Source: Limnobaculum xujianqingii
GTDB taxonomy: Bacteria; Pseudomonadota; Gammaproteobacteria; Enterobacterales; Enterobacteriaceae
Length of the DNA stretch: 64,000 nucleotides
Direction: 5' to 3'
NCBI RefSeq assembly: GCF_013394855.1
Contig: NZ_JABMLK010000001.1
Span: forward strand, 496,001 to 560,000
In this document: positions 59,151-64,000 of the stretch, one piece after another
How the letters are laid out: each line of letters begins with the position of its first letter
Position numbering within the stretch: position 1 is the first letter of the stretch
The notes under the pieces: model-generated
What the model saw: only the letters and a program-made list of their open reading frames with translations
The model's database searches: none
What the model was told of the DNA's origin: nothing
Program-made: the position numbers and the translations under genes

Positions 59151-60847
59151 TTATTATTCGTCTCTGATTTTTCCCGATAGACACCGGCAAATGAAACGTT
59201 GCCCAGCGGACTCAATACTAACCCCTTAATATCGTATCGGTAAGCCTGAATTCGTAGTGAAGAGGCCAGTGGTAGAACGGGCAACTCTTCTGCCAGAATC
59301 TTCTGCGCTTTAGTATAGGTTTCAATTCGCATAGAAAGATCCTGAGATGTCACCCCTTTGGATAACAACTGATCGAACTCCTGATTACACCAACGGGCAT
59401 AGTTGGTCTGTGAGTCAATACCAGCACAGCTCAGTAGTGGACGGAAGAAACTGTCAGGATCGTTACTGTCGGTGGCCCAACCGGTTAATGTTAGATCGTG
59501 TGCATCATCACTGAGACGAAGTTCCTGAAAACGACCTTCAACCGGAACAATAGTGACCTTAATATTCACTTTGGCTAAATCTGCCTGAAGTAGTTCTGCC
59601 GTTTTCAACGGGCTGGGATTATAAGCCTGAGAAGCAGTAGGTACCCACAGGTGCAAGCGTAGGTTATTAACGCCCGCTTCTTTTAATAACTGTTTAGACT
59701 TCTCGACGTTGTATTCCGTAATTTCTGATTCATTGTCATAAGCCCATGAAGTTCGTGGAAGAATCGATGATGCAGTTTCAGCGGTGCCATAATAAATGGA
59801 TTGCATCAGGCGTGGGTTATTGATGGCCAGTGCAATAGCATGACGTACCCGACGATCGTTGAAAGGGGCTTTTCCGGTATTAAAAGCCAGATAAGCCACA
59901 TTCATACCGGTACGTAACGAAATACGCAAACGAGGGTCGTCACGTAATATAGAAAGCTGGCTGGCTGCCGGATAAGCCAGAACATCACATTCACCGGTAA
60001 GTAGTTTAGATAAACGACCGGTACCGCCAGCGCCTAAATCAATGACTACCTGCTGCATTTTAGGTGAACCGCGCCAATAGTCTTTGTTGCGATACAGGCG
60101 AACAAATTGCCCTGGATGATACTCATTAAGCAGAAAAGGCCCAGTGCCTACAGGCTGGCGATCGATACGTTCCTGCATACCAATACGGGTCAAATTATTT
60201 GCATATTCGGCAGAGAGAACAGGGGCATAGTGAGTTGCCAGATGCCACAGGAAAGAAGCGTCTGCATTATGCAGTTCAATATCGACGGTGTAGTCATTAA
60301 CTTTACGAATGCTTTTCACCGAGTCGGAGAATTGCATACTGTCAAAATAGGGGTAATGACCACCGTTTACCATATGATAAGGAGCTTCGGCATTAAAAAT
60401 TCGGTTGAAGCTAAATACCACATCATCAGCATTCATGGTGCGGGTTGGAGTAAACCATTCTGTGGTTTGGAATGTTACGCCTTTACGCAGATGGAAACGA
60501 TAAGTTGCACCGTTATTCAGGCTTTCCCAACGCTCAGCTAATTCAGGGATCAGGCGATAGGTATAGGGATCAACATCCAACAGGCGGTCGTATAGCTGAG
60601 CAGCAATGGTGTCAATCATCACACCGCCATTCGCTATTTGTGGGTTAAAGCTATCAACAACACCGCTGACGCAATAGACAAAACCGCTCTGGCGAATATC
60701 TGGCTGAGCAGGCTTTGATGGTACCACTGCCGTGGTGGCTTCCGGAGTGGTAATCAAGGGTGGCGTTTCCAGTTTCCCGGTTGGTGCTGCCCATGCAGGA
60801 ATAAGAAAACCAGCACAGAGCAACGCCCCAATTTTTAAACCGCGCAT
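59147..60847 (-). CDS. sapA: peptide ABC transporter substrate-binding protein SapA
   Basis: Periplasmic solute-binding protein of the peptide/nickel family (SBP_bac_5). From ATG 60847 it is 566 aa with a signal peptide ([20 protein letters not shown], cleavage before APTG). [22 protein letters not shown] and [19 protein letters not shown] are SapA hallmarks. A TTG at 60877 would add ten residues and spoil the signal-peptide start. First gene of sapABCDF. Confidence 0.94.
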   Translation of the reverse strand: MRGLKIGALLCAGFLIPAWAAPTGKLETPPLITTPEATTAVVPSKPAQPDIRQSGFVYCVSGVVDSFNPQIANGGVMIDTIAAQLYDRLLDVDPYTYRLIPELAERWESLNNGATYRFHLRKGVTFQTTEWFTPTRTMNADDVVFSFNRIFNAEAPYHMVNGGHYPYFDSMQFSDSVKSIRKVNDYTVDIELHNADASFLWHLATHYAPVLSAEYANNLTRIGMQERIDRQPVGTGPFLLNEYHPGQFVRLYRNKDYWRGSPKMQQVVIDLGAGGTGRLSKLLTGECDVLAYPAASQLSILRDDPRLRISLRTGMNVAYLAFNTGKAPFNDRRVRHAIALAINNPRLMQSIYYGTAETASSILPRTSWAYDNESEITEYNVEKSKQLLKEAGVNNLRLHLWVPTASQAYNPSPLKTAELLQADLAKVNIKVTIVPVEGRFQELRLSDDAHDLTLTGWATDSNDPDSFFRPLLSCAGIDSQTNYARWCNQEFDQLLSKGVTSQDLSMRIETYTKAQKILAEELPVLPLASSLRIQAYRYDIKGLVLSPLGNVSFAGVYREKSETNNK

Positions 60848-60993
60848 ATATAAAGGATTCTTTGATATATAGTTCAAGTTATCGATTATACAGGAGTATA
60901 GCCGTCATCCCAATGCTTAGCATTGCTTAAGCGATGTTTCGTTAAAACCGTATAGCAATTGTGCGAAAGCCGTCTGAAAACCGAGCATTATCA

Positions 60994-61998
60994 CTATTTG
61001 GATTGCTCATTTTTGCGTAGCATCCCTCTTAACTGGTGATAGCTAAGCCCTAACAGTTTGGCTGCCTGACGTTGGTTATATTGTGACTGCTCCAGTGCTT
61101 TGGTTACCATCGATTGTTCCTGTTGGGATAACCACTGCTTCAGATCGAGTGGTAATACCGGTAGTCCGGTAACTTGTTCATTGGTGTTTGTAGTTGATAA
61201 TTTCTCTGAGTCAACGCTGGAAGAGAGGCGAACAAAGGGATCGATAATAATGTTATCAAGCGGTGTTTCATTTTCTCCATGGCGATAAACCGAACGCTCC
61301 ACCACATTCTTTAGTTCACGAATGTTTCCTGGCCAACTGTAATTCATTAATGTTTCAACTGCCTGTGGCGTAAAGCCAGGGAAGAAGGGATATTCCAGTT
61401 CTCTGCACATTTGGATGGCAAAGTTATCTGCCAGTAACATGATGTCCTGACGACGCTCCCGTAATGGAGGAAGGTTAATGACATCAAATGCCAGCCGATC
61501 GAGCAGATCGGCACGAAACTTACCGGCTTTTGCCATAGCAGGTAAATCTTCATTGGTGGCACAAACCAGACGTACATCAACCTGTAAGGGCTGAGTACCA
61601 CCAACCCGCTCTAGTTGGCCATACTCAATAACCCGCAATAATTTTTCCTGAACCAACATAGGTGCATTTGCCAACTCATCCAAAAATAGCGTTCCACCAT
61701 CTGCACGTTCGAAACGTCCAAGATGTCTACGTTGTGCACCAGTAAATGCGCCAGCTTCATGACCAAATAGTTCTGAATCCAGAAGAGTGTCACTCAACGC
61801 GGCGCAGTTAAGAGAGATAAAAGGGCCTTGCCAACGTTTGGAGAGATAATGCAGACGATGGGCTATCAACTCTTTCCCCGTGCCGCGTTCGCCAATAATT
61901 AATACTGGTTTGGTTAACGGGGCTACCTGCGAAGCTTGTTCAAGCACTTCAATAAAGCTGTTTGCTTCACCAATAATGTTATCAATAACGTCAGTCAT
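60994..61998 (-). CDS. pspF: psp operon transcriptional activator PspF
   Basis: Sigma54 enhancer-binding activator of pspA, held inactive by PspA. From ATG 61998 it is 334 aa: AAA+ domain with Walker A GERGTGKE, the GAFTGA loop, and Walker B GGTLFLDELA, then a C-terminal Fis-type helix-turn-helix NQRQAAKLLGLSYHQLRGML. It has no N-terminal receiver domain, as for PspF. A 51-residue upstream extension has no family match. Divergent from pspA. Confidence 0.95.
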   Translation of the reverse strand: MTDVIDNIIGEANSFIEVLEQASQVAPLTKPVLIIGERGTGKELIAHRLHYLSKRWQGPFISLNCAALSDTLLDSELFGHEAGAFTGAQRRHLGRFERADGGTLFLDELANAPMLVQEKLLRVIEYGQLERVGGTQPLQVDVRLVCATNEDLPAMAKAGKFRADLLDRLAFDVINLPPLRERRQDIMLLADNFAIQMCRELEYPFFPGFTPQAVETLMNYSWPGNIRELKNVVERSVYRHGENETPLDNIIIDPFVRLSSSVDSEKLSTTNTNEQVTGLPVLPLDLKQWLSQQEQSMVTKALEQSQYNQRQAAKLLGLSYHQLRGMLRKNEQSK

Positions 61999-62106
61999 GG
62001 TTAATTTCACCAATAGTTGGTTTTTTTCATCAAACCATTTTTCATATACAAATAGCAAGAAAAATAAAATCACTTTAAAATCAGATAATTGAATTTTTTG
62101 AAAAGT

Positions 62107-62123
62107 TGGCACGCTTCTTGATA
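62107..62123 (+). promoter_or_regulatory. sigma54 promoter of pspA
   Basis: -24 element TTGGCACG (62107-62114) and -12 element TTGAT (62119-62123), with the -24/-12 spacing of a sigma54 site. The usual GC of the -12 is GA here; E. coli pspA has GT, so weaker -12 elements are usual for this promoter. PspF binding sites should lie in the AT-rich 62000-62100. Confidence 0.75.
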
Positions 62124-62196
62124 TATCTATGGTAACTAACCTGAATGGCAATATATGCCAGTTAATTGATTAACCACTGTAGAAGAGGACATAACC

Positions 62197-62868
62197 ATGG
62201 GTATTTTTTCTCGTTTCGCTGATATCGTAAACGCTAACATCAGCAGCTTATTAGAGAAGGCTGAAGATCCACAAAAAATGGTTCGCCTGATGATTCAGGA
62301 GATGGAAGACACACTGGTAGAGATTCGTTCAACATCAGCTCGTGCACTGGCAGAGAAAAAGCAGTTATCTCGCCGTATTGAACAAGGGGAAGCTCAGCAA
62401 GCAGAATGGCAGGAAAAAGCTGAACTGGCATTACGTAAAGACAAAGAAGATCTGGCGCGTGCGGCACTGATTGAAAAGCAGAAAGTTGCGGACCTGGTAG
62501 CTGTACTGCAATCAGAGCTGGTCATTGTTAATGAAACCCTTGACCGTATGCGTAACGAAATTGGCGAACTGGAAGCGAAACTGAGTGAAACTCGTGCTCG
62601 CCAGCAGGCATTAACCTTACGCCATCAGGCTGCCAGCTCTACACGTGATGTTCGCCGCCAGTTGGATAGTGGTAAAATTGATGCTGCAATGGCTCGTTTT
62701 GAACAATTCGAGCGTCGCATTGACCACATGGAAGCAGAAGGGCAAAGCGTTGGTTTCGGCAAGTCAAAGAGCCTGAGTCAGGAGTTCACCGAGCTGAAAG
62801 TTAACGAGCAAATTGATAATGAATTAGCGGCCCTGAAAGCTAAAATGAATATGAATAAAGACGCCTAA
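62197..62868 (+). CDS. pspA: phage shock protein A
   Basis: Peripheral membrane protein of the ESCRT-III-like PspA/Vipp1 family that repairs and stabilises the inner membrane and inhibits PspF. The 223-aa product begins [25 protein letters not shown] and is nearly all coiled coil; a C-terminal stretch reads [17 protein letters not shown]. Shine-Dalgarno site AAGAGGA. Confidence 0.96.
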   Translation: MGIFSRFADIVNANISSLLEKAEDPQKMVRLMIQEMEDTLVEIRSTSARALAEKKQLSRRIEQGEAQQAEWQEKAELALRKDKEDLARAALIEKQKVADLVAVLQSELVIVNETLDRMRNEIGELEAKLSETRARQQALTLRHQAASSTRDVRRQLDSGKIDAAMARFEQFERRIDHMEAEGQSVGFGKSKSLSQEFTELKVNEQIDNELAALKAKMNMNKDA

Positions 62869-62949
62869 TCATAACAGGCTGATGAGGTCGCTTATTCAGA
62901 ATGTATGAATAAGCGACAATCTAAGAATTTTAGATAAGAAGGAATATCA

Positions 62950-63183
62950 ATGAGTTGGCTACTGGGTTTACTTGCCATACCGCTGACAATATTTATCTTG
63001 TTTGTTGTCCCTATCTGGCTCTGGTTGCACTACCGTGGAAAACAGAGCGATGGTGGTCAGTTGAATCAGCAAGATATGCAACGGTTAGCAAAACTTACTG
63101 ATGAAGCGCAAAGAATGCGTGACCGCATTCAGACTCTGGAAGCTATATTGGATGAAGAACATCCAAACTGGAGACAACGTTAA
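62950..63183 (+). CDS. pspB: phage shock protein B
   Basis: Small inner-membrane protein, 77 aa, with one N-terminal helix (LLGLLAIPLTIFILFVVPIWLWL) and a coiled, charged tail (RLAKLTDEAQRMRDRIQTLE). It acts with PspC to sense envelope stress and release PspF from PspA. The ATG of pspC overlaps its last base (TAATG). Confidence 0.95.
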   Translation: MSWLLGLLAIPLTIFILFVVPIWLWLHYRGKQSDGGQLNQQDMQRLAKLTDEAQRMRDRIQTLEAILDEEHPNWRQR

Positions 63184-63527
63184 TGAACAATAAACTGTAT
63201 CGTATTCCTGATGAAGGCATGATTAGCGGCGTATGTGCGGGAATTGCGCGTTATCTGGGCATCCCGGTACTGGTGGTTAGAATTTTAGCCCTGTTAGCAT
63301 TAGTGTTTGGCTTCTTCTTTGTTACCGTTGTGGTTTATTTCACCATGGTGTTCTTTTTGGAAAGCGCACCGGTCGAAGAAGCAAATTTGCATAGCCGAAT
63401 CCCTGCTCGTCAGCGGATGAAGCAAGTTGAACAAGAACTGGCAGCCAGTGAACAGCGTCTGCGCGATCTGGAACGTTATTTGACCTCTGAGACTTTTCAG
63501 GTGGAAAGTCGATTTCGTCGCCTGTAA
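63183..63527 (+). CDS. pspC: phage shock protein C
   Basis: Inner-membrane stress sensor, 114 aa. The PspC domain covers about 5-70 (LYRIPDEGMISGVCAGIARYLGI then the helix LVVRILALLALVFGFFFVTVVVYF), and a coiled coil follows (EQELAASEQRLRDLERYL). It binds PspA on induction. Confidence 0.95.
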   Translation: MNNKLYRIPDEGMISGVCAGIARYLGIPVLVVRILALLALVFGFFFVTVVVYFTMVFFLESAPVEEANLHSRIPARQRMKQVEQELAASEQRLRDLERYLTSETFQVESRFRRL

Positions 63528-63579
63528 TACCAGTGGCATAAATAACGGTATTATAAGTTACGACCATTATCTTCATACT

Positions 63580-63613
63580 ATGCGAGCAACCCTTGGTTCA
63601 GGGAAGCTCGCAT
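63580..63613. repeat. two-part inverted repeat between pspC and pspD
   Basis: ATGCGAGC-aa-CCCT-TGGTTC-AGGG-aa-GCTCGCAT folds into an 8-bp outer stem, a symmetric AA/AA internal loop and a 4-bp inner stem. No T-run follows. It lies in the 142-bp gap that separates pspD from pspC and may stabilise or limit the downstream mRNA. Confidence 0.65.
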
Positions 63614-63669
63614 CGACATGTCACCATCTTCCGATGAGATAGCATAACCCCAGAGTTTCAGGAGCAATC

Positions 63670-63900
63670 ATGCAAAAGTCAGCTAAACTGCAGGCTCTTA
63701 TTCAACCGCTTATCACGATAATATTATTCTTTGGGCGCTCTTATGCTCCGGCGTTAGTGCTATCATTCCTGTTAAAAAGCAAATTATGGCGGCCGGTTAG
63801 ACTGTTACTGGTCATGTTTGGTGAACCACTGTTAAGAAAAGTGTTTGGCTCCATTGCCTGGCGCTTTAAAAAGGGTTCGGATGAAACGACTGCAAAATGA
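63670..63900 (+). CDS. pspD: phage shock protein D
   Basis: Small peripheral inner-membrane protein, 76 aa, with a hydrophobic segment (ITIILFFGRSYAPALVLSFLL) and a basic middle (KSKLWRPVRLLLV). Role in the Psp response is minor and poorly defined. Shine-Dalgarno site CAGGAG. It overlaps ycjX by 20 nt. Confidence 0.88.
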   Translation: MQKSAKLQALIQPLITIILFFGRSYAPALVLSFLLKSKLWRPVRLLLVMFGEPLLRKVFGSIAWRFKKGSDETTAK

Positions 63901-64000
63901 AATAAATTCGTTGGTTAACCGCGGGCTGGACCGTCACTTGAGACTGGCGGTCACTGGGCTGAGTCGTAGCGGAAAAACCGCATTTATTACCGCGTTTGTT
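63881..64000 (+). CDS. ycjX: YcjX-family P-loop ATPase, 3' end cut by the window edge
   Basis: Begins inside the last codons of pspD in another frame: MKRLQNEINSLVNRGLDRHL followed by the P-loop GLSRSGKTAF, matching the N-terminus of YcjX (DUF463). Part of the extended psp region (ycjX-ycjF) in enterics. Only the first 40 residues are in the window. Confidence 0.9.
   Translation, partial: MKRLQNEINSLVNRGLDRHLRLAVTGLSRSGKTAFITAFV

Noticed and set aside
1..64000. tRNA genes, CRISPR arrays, insertion sequences, prophage or integron
   Set aside because: Reading for T-arm motifs, regular repeats, transposase or integrase frames and attachment-site duplications gave no support for any.

Overview
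The window is chromosomal DNA from a gamma-proteobacterium of the order Enterobacterales. It carries long blocks of E. coli-like gene order: fabH-fabD-fabG-acpP-fabF, mltG-tmk-holB-ycfH, sodC/slyA, pdxH-tyrS-pdxY, nth-rsxEGDCBA, fabI-sapFDCBA and pspF/pspABCD-ycjX. Base composition is moderately AT-rich. TrpG and TrpD are separate proteins, which excludes the E. coli/Salmonella type (fused TrpGD). A formate-tetrahydrofolate ligase gene is present, which E. coli lacks. I read this as a non-Enterobacteriaceae member of the order, possibly a Budviciaceae-like lineage; the species assignment is inference. I saw no prophage, insertion sequence, CRISPR array, rRNA or tRNA.

Layout. 1-3.6 kb: trp locus on the minus strand (trpE, trpG, start of trpD). 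It has two complete trp promoter/operator/leader-peptide/attenuator units, one before trpE and a second inserted between trpG and trpD. 3.7-9.4 kb: dbpA, a small monooxygenase, and rne with a 361-nt leader. 9.4-21.2 kb: rluC, yceF, yceD-rpmF-plsX-fabHDG-acpP-fabF, mltG-tmk-holB-ycfH. 21.2-23.4 kb: a two-gene RNA-repair cassette (RNA ligase plus HD-phosphoesterase/polynucleotide kinase) behind its own promoter and a roughly 195-nt leader. 23.5-36.3 kb: nagK, sodB, grxD, rnt, gloA, ydhL, sodC, slyA, anmK, mliC-like, pdxH, tyrS, pdxY, gstA and an odd POT transporter. 36.3-42.8 kb: nth and the Rsx electron-transport complex. 42.8-47 kb: fhs, a YfeH-like transporter, an LpxL-type acyltransferase. 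47-54.4 kb: three cold-shock genes, rlmA, an MscS-channel remnant, nudL, yoaH, a metalloprotease, a ribbon-helix-helix protein, rnb and ppnP. 54.5-64 kb: fabI, the sap peptide ABC transporter, pspF, pspABCD and the start of ycjX.

Most genes are housekeeping: tryptophan synthesis, type II fatty-acid synthesis with phospholipid entry (PlsX), RNA decay (RNase E, II, T), oxidative defence (SodB, SodC, GrxD, Rsx) and envelope stress (Sap, Psp).

The least ordinary observations are these. (1) The duplicated trp control region, whose downstream joint fuses the first codons of trpE in frame to trpD. (2) The Rnl/HD-Pnk RNA-repair pair, preceded by a possible 15-codon leader ORF and hairpin. (3) The absence of both pabC (expected between fabF and mltG) and pabB (expected between yoaH and nudL), two separate gaps in the same p-aminobenzoate pathway. 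(4) A POT transporter with altered signature motifs. (5) Conserved blocks shared by the leaders of two cold-shock genes.
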